Assembly (NCBI GenBank): GCA_910585635.1 | Contig: CAJUFE010000014.1 | Coordinates: 9,513-73,512 of the forward strand | DNA from: an uncultured Lachnospiraceae bacterium | Lineage (GTDB): Bacteria; Bacillota; Clostridia; Lachnospirales; Lachnospiraceae | Length of the DNA stretch: 64,000 bases | Direction: 5' to 3' | Shown: in pieces, positions 15,300 to 23,740 of the stretch | Layout: each line of letters opens with the position of its first letter | Position numbering within the stretch: the stretch's first letter is position 1 | Notes under the pieces: model-generated | What the model was told of the DNA's origin: nothing | Databases searched by the model: none | Seen by the model: the letters and a program-made list of their open reading frames with translations, nothing else | Position numbers and translations under genes: made by a program

Positions 15300-18200
15300 T
15301 CACTCTGCCTTATAGACATCCACCAGCTTCTTCAGATATGCATATCTGGCCTTGGATTCTGCCTCGTTCTTAGCGAACAGCTTCGCCGCTCTCTCCGGAT
15401 TCTTCATAGCCAGGGACAGGTAACGGACCTCGCCCTTCAGATAATCCTGGTAGCCTTCCATCTTCGGCTCCTTGCTGTCTAAGGAGAACTTGTTCTCAGC
15501 AGCCGGATTGAAGCGGAACAGATGCCAGTAGCCGCACTCCACAGCCAGCTTCTCTTCGGTCTGTGCCTTCGCCATGCCCTTCTTGATCCCATGGTTGATA
15601 CAGGGAGCATATGCGATGATCAGGGACGGACCCGGATAAGCCTCTGCCTCGGAGATCGCCTTCACGGTCTGTGCATAGTCGGCGCCCATGGAGATCTGTG
15701 CTACATAAACGTAGCCATAGCTCATGGCGATGGAAGCCATATCTTTCTTCTTCACTTCCTTACCGCCTGCTGCGAACTGTGCCACAGCGCCGGTAGGTGT
15801 AGCCTTGGAGGACTGTCCGCCGGTGTTGGAATAGACCTCGGTGTCATATACCATGATGTTGATGTCCTTGCCGGACGCCAGCACGTGATCCACACCGCCG
15901 AAGCCGATATCATAAGCCCATCCGTCACCGCCGAAGACCCACTGGGACTTCTTGGCTAAGAAATCTTTGTTCTTGACGATATCCTGGCAGGTGGGGCAGT
16001 CGCAGCCTTCTAACGCAGCCACCAGCTTGTCCGTAGCATCGCCGTTAGTAGCGCCTACATTGTAGGTGTCTAACCACTCCTTGCAGGCCGCCTTCACTTC
16101 ATCGGAAGCCTGATCGGAAGCCATCACGGACTCCACCTTTGCCTGTAAGCCTTCGCGGATCGCGTTCTGTGCCAGCAGCATGCCGTAACCGAACTCCGCG
16201 TTATCCTCGAACAGGGAGTTGCTCCATGCAGGACCCTGTCCCTTGGCGTTCACGGTGTAAGGCGTGGACGGTGAAGAGTTGCCCCAGATCGAGGAACAGC
16301 CAGTAGCATTAGCGATATACATCCTGTCGCCGAAGAGCTGGGTGATCAGCTTCGCATAGGGGGTCTCGCCGCAGCCTGCGCAGGCGCCGGAGAACTCCAG
16401 GAGGGGCTGCTTGAACTGGGAGCCCTTAACGGTGTTGGGTTTGAACTTCGCAACGATCTCTTCCTTGACCCCTAAGGACTGGCCAAAGTCGAACACCGGC
16501 TGCTCGTCCAGATGATCGGCAAGCTTCTCCATGGTCAGAGCCTTGTTGCCCTTCATGCCCGGGCAGACGTTCGCGCAGGAGCCGCATCCGGTACAGTCGA
16601 GAGCGGAAACGGTCATGGAGAACTTGTAGCCTGGCATACCGGTCATATCCTTCATCAGCATCCCTTCGGGAGCCTTAGCAGCTTCGTCAGCCGTCATAGC
16701 TACCGGACGGATGACCGCGTGAGGACAAACATAGGAACAGAAGTTACACTGGATACAGTTATCCGGGTTCCATACCGGGACGTTCACAGCGATACCGCGC
16801 TTCTCATATGCGGAGGAGCCGGAGGGGGTGGAACCGTCTACATACTCGTTAAATGCGGATACAGGCAGGGTGTTGCCTTCCTGTGCGGAGACCTTGGTCT
16901 GGATGTTGTTGACGAAATCCACCACATCCTTGCGGCCCTCGGTCACCACCTGATAATCCAGGCCCTCATCCTTAGCATCCTTCCAGCTATCCGGCACGTC
17001 TACTGCATGGACGTTCTTGGCGCCGGCGTCGATCGCGGCCCAGTTCTTCTCCACCACGTCCTGACCCTTGCGGCCATAGCTCTTCTGGGCGGCATCCTTC
17101 ATCAGCTGGTTCGCCTTCTCTGCCGGGATGATGCCGGTGAGCTCGAAGAACGCGGACTGTAAGATCGTGTTGATACGGGTGGGGCCCATACCGGTCTCGA
17201 TACCGATCTTCACACCGTCGATGGTGTAGAACTTGATCTTGTGATCGGCGATGAACTTCTTCACCTGGCCTGGCAGATGCTGCTCTAACTCCGCATCGGA
17301 CCATGGGCAGTTCAGCAGGAAGGTGCCGCCGTCCACTAATTCCTGTACCATGTTGTACTTACGGATGTAAGCCGGGTTATGGCAGGCCACGAAGTTCGCC
17401 TTGTGGATCAGGTAGGTGGACTTGATCGGGGTATGTCCGAAACGCAGGTGGGACATGGTCACACCGCCGGACTTCTTGGAATCATAATCAAAGTATGCCT
17501 GTGCATACATATCGGTGTTATCACCGATGATCTTGATGGAGTTCTTGTTGGCGCCTACGGTACCGTCCGCGCCAAGGCCCCAGAACTTACAGTTGGTGGT
17601 CCCTTCGGGAGTGGTCACTAAGGGAGCGCCCAGCTTTAAGGACAAGTTGGTCACGTCATCCTCGATCCCTAAAGTGAACATCTTCTTCTCGGTGTTCTCG
17701 TAGACAGCCACGATCTGCGCCGGGGTGGTATCCTTGGAGCCTAAGCCGTAACGGCCGGAAAGGATCGGGACAGCGTCGAACTTGGAGCCCTTTAATGCAG
17801 CCACTACATCTAAGTATAACGGCTCGCCTAAAGCGCCCGGCTCTTTCGTCCTGTCTAATACGGTGATCTTCTTAACGGTATCCGGGATCGCGTCGATCAG
17901 AGCGGATGCGGAGAACGGCCTGTACAGACGTACCTTCACCACGCCCACCTTCGCGCCGCTGGTCTTCACCATATAGTCGATGGTCTCTTCGATCGTATCA
18001 TTGACAGAGCCCATGGCCACGATCACCTGCTCTGCGTCCGCAGCGCCGTAGTAGTTGAACAGCTTATAGTCGGTGCCGATCTTGGCGTTGACCTTGTCCA
18101 TGTATTCCTGGACCACTGCCGGAAGTGCATCATAATAGGGGTTGCAGGCCTCGCGTGCCTGGAAGAAGATATCCGGGTTCTGCGCGGAACCTCTCTGGCA

Positions 18201-18839
18201 AGGATGGTTCGGGTTCAGTGCATGGGCACGGAATGCCTCTACCGCATCCATATCCACCATATCCTTTAAGTCCTCATAGTCCCAGGTCTCGATCTTCTGG
18301 ATCTCATGGGAGGTACGGAAACCATCAAAGAAGTTGATGAACGGCACTTTGCCCTTGATCGCTGCACAGTGTGCCACTGGGGTCAGATCCATGACCTCCT
18401 GTACGCTGGATTCACACAGCATGGCACAGCCGGTCTGACGGCAGGCCAGAACGTCGGAATGATCCCCAAAGATCGATAATGCGTGGGAAGCGATCGCACG
18501 AGCGGAAACATTGATCACGCCTGGGAGCTGCTCGCCTGCGATCTTGTACAGGTTCGGGATCATCAGCAGCAGACCCTGAGAAGCGGTGTAGGTGGTAGTC
18601 AACGCACCAGCAGATAAAGAGCCGTGCACAGCGCCTGCTGCGCCAGCCTCAGACTGCATCTCGGTGACCTGTACGGTCCGTCCGAAGATGTTGGTCCTCC
18701 CGTCGGTCGCCCACTCATCCGTATGCTCAGCCATGACAGATGAAGGCGTGATCGGGAAGATGGCAGCCACGTCCGTATACGCATACGACGCATGGGAAGC
18801 AGCCTGGTTACCATCCATGGTTTTCATTTTTCTTGCCAT
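15300..18839 (-). CDS. nifJ: Pyruvate:ferredoxin (flavodoxin) oxidoreductase
   Basis: 1179 residues, the usual single-chain length. PFOR converts pyruvate and CoA to acetyl-CoA, CO2 and reduced ferredoxin, the central step of clostridial fermentation. All parts are visible: N-terminal pyrimidine-binding domain (ANDxASHASYAYTD-like start), gamma domain, two 4Fe-4S motifs (CIQCNFCSYVCP near residue 696 and CTGCGSCANVCP near 753), further cluster cysteines in ACAGCGETPY and ATGCSSIWG, and the TPP motif GDGWAYDIGFGG with YSNTGGQ near 970. ATG 18839 follows AGGAGG and gives the MARKMKTMDGNQAASH start. Single-gene unit with its own promoter and terminator. Confidence 0.97.
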   Translation of the reverse strand: MARKMKTMDGNQAASHASYAYTDVAAIFPITPSSVMAEHTDEWATDGRTNIFGRTVQVTEMQSEAGAAGAVHGSLSAGALTTTYTASQGLLLMIPNLYKIAGEQLPGVINVSARAIASHALSIFGDHSDVLACRQTGCAMLCESSVQEVMDLTPVAHCAAIKGKVPFINFFDGFRTSHEIQKIETWDYEDLKDMVDMDAVEAFRAHALNPNHPCQRGSAQNPDIFFQAREACNPYYDALPAVVQEYMDKVNAKIGTDYKLFNYYGAADAEQVIVAMGSVNDTIEETIDYMVKTSGAKVGVVKVRLYRPFSASALIDAIPDTVKKITVLDRTKEPGALGEPLYLDVVAALKGSKFDAVPILSGRYGLGSKDTTPAQIVAVYENTEKKMFTLGIEDDVTNLSLKLGAPLVTTPEGTTNCKFWGLGADGTVGANKNSIKIIGDNTDMYAQAYFDYDSKKSGGVTMSHLRFGHTPIKSTYLIHKANFVACHNPAYIRKYNMVQELVDGGTFLLNCPWSDAELEQHLPGQVKKFIADHKIKFYTIDGVKIGIETGMGPTRINTILQSAFFELTGIIPAEKANQLMKDAAQKSYGRKGQDVVEKNWAAIDAGAKNVHAVDVPDSWKDAKDEGLDYQVVTEGRKDVVDFVNNIQTKVSAQEGNTLPVSAFNEYVDGSTPSGSSAYEKRGIAVNVPVWNPDNCIQCNFCSYVCPHAVIRPVAMTADEAAKAPEGMLMKDMTGMPGYKFSMTVSALDCTGCGSCANVCPGMKGNKALTMEKLADHLDEQPVFDFGQSLGVKEEIVAKFKPNTVKGSQFKQPLLEFSGACAGCGETPYAKLITQLFGDRMYIANATGCSSIWGNSSPSTPYTVNAKGQGPAWSNSLFEDNAEFGYGMLLAQNAIREGLQAKVESVMASDQASDEVKAACKEWLDTYNVGATNGDATDKLVAALEGCDCPTCQDIVKNKDFLAKKSQWVFGGDGWAYDIGFGGVDHVLASGKDINIMVYDTEVYSNTGGQSSKATPTGAVAQFAAGGKEVKKKDMASIAMSYGYVYVAQISMGADYAQTVKAISEAEAYPGPSLIIAYAPCINHGIKKGMAKAQTEEKLAVECGYWHLFRFNPAAENKFSLDSKEPKMEGYQDYLKGEVRYLSLAMKNPERAAKLFAKNEAESKARYAYLKKLVDVYKAE

Positions 18840-18915
18840 TTTTGTTTGTCCTCCTACATGATAATGTATAGAATAGTATGATACCCCCGGCATACAGGGA
18901 TATAGACCTGTTTAT

Positions 18916-18943
18916 ATTATAACAACAAAATCATAAAATGCAA
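18916..18943 (-). promoter_or_regulatory. PFOR promoter
   Basis: Minus strand: -35 TTGCAT (18943-18938), 16-base spacer, -10 TATAAT (18921-18916). It leaves a 5' leader of about 70 bases before the start at 18839. Confidence 0.65.
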
Positions 18944-19023
18944 CTGATCATGGTAAAAAATACAATGTTTTTTAGCTGAACGATCGCTGCTGCGGCAACA
19001 GCCTCACATAATAAAAAATCTAG

Positions 19024-19052
19024 TGGAAATCTCCCTATAAATGCTCTATAAT
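19024..19052 (+). promoter_or_regulatory. pyrBI promoter
   Basis: -35 TGGAAA (19024-19029), 17-base spacer, -10 TATAAT (19047-19052); the leader to the pyrB start is only about 53 bases, too short for a PyrR-type attenuator. Confidence 0.5.
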
Positions 19053-19112
19053 GGTAAAGATCAGCTTCGATCGACCCCTGATCATGTGAGACTAGACACA
19101 AAGGAGGTTCTC

Positions 19113-20036
19113 ATGAGACATTTACTCAACCCATTAGACTTTACGGTGGAGGAGATCGACGAGCTCTTGGCCCTGGCCGGTGAGATCGAGAAGGATCCTT
19201 CCCGGTTCGCCCATGTCTGCGACGGCAAAAAGCTGGCCACCTGCTTTTATGAGCCCAGTACCAGGACACGTCTGAGCTTCGAGTCGGCTATGCTGAGCTT
19301 AGGCGGCAGCGTGCTGGGCTTTGCCTCGGCGGATTCCAGCTCTGCGGCCAAGGGCGAGAGCATCGCGGACACGATCCGCATCATCTCCTGCTACGCTGAT
19401 ATCTGTGCTGTGCGCCATCCGAAAGAGGGAGCTGCCCTGGTGGCGTCCCTCCACTCCGGCATCCCGGTGATCAACGCGGGCGACGGCGGCCATCAGCATC
19501 CCACCCAGACCCTGACCGACCTGCTGACCATCCATTCTCTGAAAGGGCGTTTGAGCGATCTGACCATCGGTCTGTGCGGCGACCTGAAATTTGGCCGTAC
19601 CGTCCACTCCCTGATCAATGCCCTTGTCCGGTATCCAGGTGTACGGTTCATCCTGATCTCCCCGCCTGAATTAAAGATCCCGGAATACATCCGCCAGGAC
19701 GTGCTGCGGGCGGGCCATGTGGAGTTCAAGGAGCTGGGGAACTTAGATGAGGCCCTTCCAGAGCTGGACATCCTCTACATGACCCGTGTCCAGAGAGAGC
19801 GCTTCTTTAATGAAGAGGATTACATCCGCTTAAAGGATTGCTACATCCTGACCCCGAAGAAGATGAAGCTGGCCAAGGAAGACATGTACATCCTCCATCC
19901 CCTCCCCCGTGTCAATGAGATCTCTGTGGAGGTGGACAAGGATCCGCGGGCAGCCTATTTCAGGCAAGCCCAGTACGGTGTCTATATCCGTATGGCCCTG
20001 ATCATGAAGCTATTGGAGGTGGAGAAGCGATGTTGA
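19113..20036 (+). CDS. pyrB: Aspartate carbamoyltransferase, catalytic chain
   Basis: 307 residues from ATG 19113, with AAGGAGG 5 bases upstream. It joins carbamoyl phosphate and aspartate, the committed step of pyrimidine synthesis, in the cytosol. The carbamoyl-phosphate motif YEPSTRTRLSFESAM, the GDGGHQHPTQTLTD segment and the HPLPRVNEI loop of the active site are intact. The last 7 bases overlap pyrI, so the two chains are coupled in translation and form an E. coli-like allosteric holoenzyme. Confidence 0.98.
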   Translation: MRHLLNPLDFTVEEIDELLALAGEIEKDPSRFAHVCDGKKLATCFYEPSTRTRLSFESAMLSLGGSVLGFASADSSSAAKGESIADTIRIISCYADICAVRHPKEGAALVASLHSGIPVINAGDGGHQHPTQTLTDLLTIHSLKGRLSDLTIGLCGDLKFGRTVHSLINALVRYPGVRFILISPPELKIPEYIRQDVLRAGHVEFKELGNLDEALPELDILYMTRVQRERFFNEEDYIRLKDCYILTPKKMKLAKEDMYILHPLPRVNEISVEVDKDPRAAYFRQAQYGVYIRMALIMKLLEVEKRC

Positions 20037-20461
20037 ACATCGGCGGATTAAAAGAATGGATCGTCTTAGACCATATCGAAGCCGGAAAGAGCCTGGACAT
20101 CTATTATCACCTGGGGCTGGACAAGCTGGAATGCCAGGTGGCAATCATCAAGAACGCCAGGAGCAATAAGATGGGCCGCAAGGATATCATCAAGATCGAA
20201 GGCGGGCTGGACAAGATCGATCTGGAGGTACTAGGCTATATCGATCACAACATCACCGTGAACATCATCCGGGACAGCCAGATCGTAGACAAGAAGACCG
20301 TCAAGCTGCCGAAAAAGATCACCAATATCATCCACTGCAAGAACCCCCGCTGCGTCACCTCCATCGAGCAGGAGCTGCCGGATGTGTTCTATCTGGCCGA
20401 TGAGAAGACCCAGACCTACCGGTGCATGTATTGCGAGGAGAAATACAGCGGGAAGATCTGA
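20030..20461 (+). CDS. pyrI: Aspartate carbamoyltransferase, regulatory chain
   Basis: 143 residues. N-terminal nucleotide-binding allosteric domain and C-terminal zinc domain with CKNPRC and CMYC (four cysteines) that binds the catalytic chain. CTP/ATP feedback control of PyrB is the known role. The ATG lies inside the pyrB 3' end (7-base overlap). The protein is close to E. coli PyrI in length. A terminator follows about 100 bases downstream. Confidence 0.97.
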   Translation: MLNIGGLKEWIVLDHIEAGKSLDIYYHLGLDKLECQVAIIKNARSNKMGRKDIIKIEGGLDKIDLEVLGYIDHNITVNIIRDSQIVDKKTVKLPKKITNIIHCKNPRCVTSIEQELPDVFYLADEKTQTYRCMYCEEKYSGKI

Positions 20462-20560
20462 GAGCTGGGCCCAGGTGGTGCAGGACGCACATAAACTCCG
20501 GTCCACAGACATCGGTCCAGATCCTATAGCGAAAGGATCCCATAAACGCAAAAATGCAGA

Positions 20561-20608
20561 AGATCTGCCACACAGAGGATATACCTCATGTTGTGGCAGA
20601 TCTTTTTA
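20561..20608 (+). terminator. pyrBI terminator
   Basis: 12-bp perfect stem (20561-20572 with 20592-20603) with an inner GAGG/CCTC pairing, followed by TTTTTATCTT. The 150 bases from here to the alpha-galactosidase stop hold nothing I recognise. Confidence 0.85.
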
Positions 20609-20757
20609 TCTTATGCGCGAGCAGGAACTGTCGAAAAACGTCCATATATCGGCAGAGGACCGCATGGTGTTAAGCGCATCACCTATGCATACTAACGGAG
20701 TACTCAGCATTGCGCTCAGCTCATCGTCCCGATGATAAAGCCGGCCCAGAGGACCGC

Positions 20758-22956
20758 TCAGACCGTACAGCGTTCCCTGACCAGATGGAACTGGAAGGCG
20801 GAATACTCCGGCACCTCCCGGTCGATGGGCAGTCCTGCGCTCATCAGGGCCGCGCCGGAATAGGTCTCCTTGCTGCCATTGATCGAATACATGGCTCCTG
20901 GGTCAAGACCCTTGGCGCGGATGTACTCCTGAGGACCGTTGCAGGTCAGGTTCGTGACCACCACGCTCAGGAGGGACTCGTCCTTATCCTTGGTCACATG
21001 CTGCCAGGCGGTCATATTCCCCACCTTGAAGGGATCCGTCAGGCGGTAAAAGTCCCCCTTAAAGGTGATGTGCTGATATTTCCGGAACCGGTCGCTCTGC
21101 TCCTTGCAGATCTCCTGCTCCTCTTTGGAAAGGTGGGTGGCATCCAGCTCATAGCCGAAGGTGCCGCACATGGCCACCACAGCCTTCGTCTCCAGAGAGA
21201 CGAACTTTCCGCTGTCGGAGATATGAGCGCCCATGGTGCAGGTGGGGTAGACGAAGGAGGTCCCATAGTGGAGCTTCAGCCGGTCGATCGGATGGTTATT
21301 ATCGCTGACCCAGTACTGGGGATAGTAATGGAGCATGGCCGGGTCGTACCGTCCGCCGCCGCCGCTGCAGCCTTCGAAGAGGATATCCGGGTGGGTCAGG
21401 ATGATCTCGTCCATGACCCGGTACAAGCCCAGGACATAGCGGTGGTAGACCTCCCCCTGCTTTTCGGCCGGGAGGGCATTGGACCAGATATCTGCCAGGG
21501 AGCGGTTGATATCCCACTTTACATAGTAGATGTTGGCATCGTCCAAGATCCCATTGACCTTTTCGATCACATAGTCCTGGACCTCCCGGCGGCTCATGTC
21601 CAATGCGATCTGGTTGCGGCTGCGCACCGCATGCCGGCCTGGGATCTGCATGGCCCATTCCGGGTGAGCGCGGTAGAGGTCGCTGTCCTCGGAGACCATC
21701 TCCGGCTCGAACCAGATCCCAAACTTCATATCTAATGCATTGATCTGCTCCACCAGCTTGTGGAGGCCGCAGCGGATCTTGTCCTTATTCACATACCAGT
21801 CGCCCAGGCCGCTGTTATCGTCATCCCGCTTGCCGAACCAGCCGTCATCCATGACCAGAAGATCCACACCCATGTTCTTGGCCGCCTTAGCGATCTTTAC
21901 CAGCTTCACATCGTCGAAATCCATGAAGGCCGCTTCCCAGCTGTTGATCAGCACCGGACGCTCCACCTCCGAGACAAACTTGCTGCGGCAGAGGTTGGTC
22001 CGATAAAAGTCATGATAGAGATGGCTCAATCCCGTAAGGCCGTGCTCCGAGAACGCCATCACCACCTCGGGCCCTTCAAAGGTCTCGCCGGGGGCCAACT
22101 GGTACACGAACTGCTTGGGACCGATCCCCATGACCAGGCGCAGCTGGTCGTACTGGTCCAGCTCTACCTCTGTAAGGAAATTGCCGCTGTACATCAGGGA
22201 AAAGCCATAGCATCGGCCATGGTCCTCGGTGGCTTCCCGGTCGCAGAGGATCACAAAGGGGTTCTGCTGATGGCTGGAGGACCCGCGGACACTGCCGATG
22301 TTGTGGATATGGTGGGTCATGGGCTGCCGCTCTACCTGCCGCTCCTGGCCATAGCGCCCCGGAAGGCTCACTAAGTCAAAGCCGGACCCATTTAAAAAGT
22401 CCAGGCAGACAGACATGATCTTCTTCAGCTGGATGGATCCGGTCCCCCGGTTCACCACCTTTACAGCCCGGGTGATGATATCCGCCTCCTCGAACACACT
22501 ATATAAAAGGACTACCTGCACATCACTGGCCCCATCGCAAAGTGTGACCTCCAGCGAGCTCACCGTGTCCGTATCTCTGGCGAACACACAGGGCAGGGTA
22601 TCCAGCTGATATTTCCCGCTCGTGATCTTATAGCCTGCCGTCTTTCCATGGTAGGAATAGCTGCCGTCGCTGTTGACCACCTCGATGCTAGTGGTGCGGA
22701 AATCGCCTTGCTGCTGGGTGGAAAATTCCTGGGGCTGGGCATCCAGAGAAAATGTCCGGGCATTGCGGGACTCATAAGGGTTCCCGGAAAATCCCCGGTC
22801 ATATTGCTTGATCTGATAGCTCATATCGATATCCGGGACCGAAGAGCCATAGTACAGATGCAGCAGATAGTCCAGATTGCCGATCTTCATCTGATAGGTC
22901 GTGTTCTTTGTCTGGAGCGTGATCGTCTTTGCGCTCTCGTTGTAAATGATCGCCAT
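20758..22956 (-). CDS. GH36 alpha-galactosidase
   Basis: 732 residues, normal for the clostridial GH36 group. It removes alpha-1,6-galactose from melibiose, raffinose and galactomannan fragments. N-terminal beta-supersandwich, central TIM barrel and C-terminal beta domain. The nucleophile aspartate is in YVKWDINRS (about residue 482) and the acid/base in WVSDNNHPIDR (about 550); the substrate motifs LVMDDGWFGKRDDD and EGCSGGGGRYD are present. No signal peptide, so it acts on imported sugars; no transporter is next to it. AAAGGAG lies 7 bases before the ATG. Upstream control sites are suggested by a direct repeat and a palindrome. Confidence 0.96.
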   Translation of the reverse strand: MAIIYNESAKTITLQTKNTTYQMKIGNLDYLLHLYYGSSVPDIDMSYQIKQYDRGFSGNPYESRNARTFSLDAQPQEFSTQQQGDFRTTSIEVVNSDGSYSYHGKTAGYKITSGKYQLDTLPCVFARDTDTVSSLEVTLCDGASDVQVVLLYSVFEEADIITRAVKVVNRGTGSIQLKKIMSVCLDFLNGSGFDLVSLPGRYGQERQVERQPMTHHIHNIGSVRGSSSHQQNPFVILCDREATEDHGRCYGFSLMYSGNFLTEVELDQYDQLRLVMGIGPKQFVYQLAPGETFEGPEVVMAFSEHGLTGLSHLYHDFYRTNLCRSKFVSEVERPVLINSWEAAFMDFDDVKLVKIAKAAKNMGVDLLVMDDGWFGKRDDDNSGLGDWYVNKDKIRCGLHKLVEQINALDMKFGIWFEPEMVSEDSDLYRAHPEWAMQIPGRHAVRSRNQIALDMSRREVQDYVIEKVNGILDDANIYYVKWDINRSLADIWSNALPAEKQGEVYHRYVLGLYRVMDEIILTHPDILFEGCSGGGGRYDPAMLHYYPQYWVSDNNHPIDRLKLHYGTSFVYPTCTMGAHISDSGKFVSLETKAVVAMCGTFGYELDATHLSKEEQEICKEQSDRFRKYQHITFKGDFYRLTDPFKVGNMTAWQHVTKDKDESLLSVVVTNLTCNGPQEYIRAKGLDPGAMYSINGSKETYSGAALMSAGLPIDREVPEYSAFQFHLVRERCTV

Positions 22957-22975
22957 AGCGTACTCCTTTTTACTT

Positions 22976-23000
22976 GACCGATCCTTATGGGACCGATCCT
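22976..23000. repeat. Direct repeat upstream of the alpha-galactosidase gene
   Basis: GACCGATCCT occurs at 22976-22985 and again at 22991-23000, 15 bases apart and just upstream of the alpha-galactosidase ribosome site; a candidate operator. The longer form CCGATCCTTAT (22978-22988) recurs at 25420-25430. Confidence 0.4.
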
Positions 23001-23075
23001 CTTTGGACAGGTCATAGGTTCTGGGCAGGGGTCCGGACAGGGACTCCCACGCACAGACAGTTTACCATATCTTGC

Positions 23076-23091
23076 AGGAAATTTCCTTATA
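23076..23091 (-). promoter_or_regulatory. Palindrome overlapping a possible -10
   Basis: AGGAAATTTCCT (23076-23087) is a perfect 12-base palindrome; on the minus strand it overlaps TATAAG (23091-23086), a possible -10 for the alpha-galactosidase gene with a long leader. No good -35 was found. Confidence 0.3.
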
Positions 23092-23137
23092 CTAATGATG
23101 TGTAAAATAGGGAAAATGTGATATGATCAGGTTGCGC

Positions 23138-23283
23138 TTGACTCTGCTGTGTGCAGATGGTAAGATTAAACATGAAGAAAGGCGGCGATGTTACTGCCGC
23201 CTTGGACATGAACGACCGCTATCTTTCTTTGCGTTCGTCTTCTGACCCATCAGTCGCCAGGAAGCTAGCTGATGGGTCTTTTT
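23138..23283 (+). ncRNA. Candidate antisense RNA (promoter to terminator), type I antitoxin-like
   Basis: A full transcription unit with no convincing gene: -35 TTGACT (23138-23143), 17-base spacer, -10 TAAGAT (23161-23166), and an intrinsic terminator with a 10-bp stem (23244-23253 with 23269-23278) and TTTTT. The predicted RNA of about 110 bases runs against the 3' end of the small membrane-protein gene on the minus strand. This tail-to-tail antisense layout is that of type I antitoxins such as RatA of txpA/RatA in B. subtilis. An in-frame reading exists but lacks a ribosome site. Confidence 0.5.
23179..23203 (-). terminator. Terminator of the small membrane-protein transcript
   Basis: Minus-strand hairpin with 8-bp arms (23203-23196 and 23186-23179), 9-base loop, then a T-rich stretch. 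A related hairpin with a compensated base pair is at 23671-23695. Confidence 0.65.
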
Positions 23284-23419
23284 CTGTCCGTTCCTTTCTG
23301 CGCTGTATGTATGCAGCACCCTTCTCCACTAGGGTGACCGCATGGACAAGGATACCCATCACACAGCCCAGGATGTACAGAAAAGCTGTCACTGGCAGCT
23401 TTTCTGCATACTGAGGCAT
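23219..23419 (-). CDS. Small single-span membrane protein, toxin-like
   Basis: 66 residues: a hydrophobic segment at about residues 8-32 (LPVTAFLYILGCVMGILVHA), then a highly charged tail (IQRRKERTEKD and EDERKER). I do not recognise a family, but size, one membrane helix and charged tail resemble type I toxins. The nearest strong ribosome site (AAAGGAGG) is 21 bases before its ATG and better placed for another ATG in a different frame (54 codons, ending 23265), an arrangement like mok/hok where a leader frame couples translation. A structured leader, own promoter, terminator and antisense RNA surround it. Confidence 0.45.
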   Translation of the reverse strand: MPQYAEKLPVTAFLYILGCVMGILVHAVTLVEKGAAYIQRRKERTEKDPSASFLATDGSEDERKER

Positions 23420-23462
23420 CTAAAAAACCCATAGACCCGTCCTCCTTTCTCTGGTGTTTACA

Positions 23463-23507
23463 CACCTGCGGCACGGCTCCGGTCTTTCTAGAGCCATCTC
23501 GCAGGTG
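23463..23507 (-). other. Leader hairpin of the toxin-like mRNA
   Basis: Two nested perfect stems, CACCTGCG/CGCAGGTG (23463-23470 with 23500-23507) and GGCTC/GAGCC (23475-23479 with 23491-23495), lie about 20 bases upstream of the ribosome site and would fold the 5' leader. Confidence 0.55.
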
Positions 23508-23605
23508 CGCATCCACAGGTCCGGGAGCGCTTGCCTTCCTTCTCTGATGTCTTCGATCTGCCTTCCATCCTATAGTACAAGATCAGATATCCAGCAGATG
23601 ATCTT

Positions 23606-23646
23606 ATTATAGCATACTTTGTAAGATAATGGAAGTATGTTTTACA
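23606..23646 (-). promoter_or_regulatory. Extended -10 promoter with nested inverted repeats
   Basis: Minus strand TGC-TATAAT (extended -10, TATAAT at 23611-23606), poor -35. Just upstream lie nested inverted repeats CATACTT/AAGTATG (23613-23619, 23633-23639) and TGTAA/TTACA (23620-23624, 23642-23646). Probable promoter of the small toxin-like gene with an operator. Confidence 0.5.
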
Positions 23647-23740
23647 AAAAATCCCTAAAAAGATAAAAGAAAGGTGGCGATATGGCTGCCACCTTAGACA
23701 TGGATGATGCTTCCTGTTTTTATCTTCCTTAGCGTTCTTC
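23642..23740. other. Relic copy of the antisense/terminator unit, at the DUF5722 gene end
   Basis: Homologous to 23165-23243: hairpin arms 23671-23678 and 23688-23695, with the same flanks (ACATG then TATCTT, GCGTTC). The plus strand also has TTTACA, 17 bases, TAAAAG (from 23641). On the minus strand the hairpin with a following T-rich tract serves as terminator for the DUF5722 gene. Confidence 0.55.

Noticed and set aside
19053..19112. PyrR-type attenuator in the pyrB leader
   Set aside because: The leader is only about 50 bases and contains no terminator/antiterminator pair.
20710..21735. 341-codon open frame on the plus strand
   Set aside because: Entirely antisense to the alpha-galactosidase gene, whose catalytic motifs are intact; the product has the His/Asp/Leu bias of shadow frames.
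23151..23414. Plus-strand 87-codon frame as a gene
   Set aside because: It lacks a ribosome site, crosses a plus-strand terminator at 23244-23283 and overlaps the antisense RNA and the opposite-strand peptide gene.
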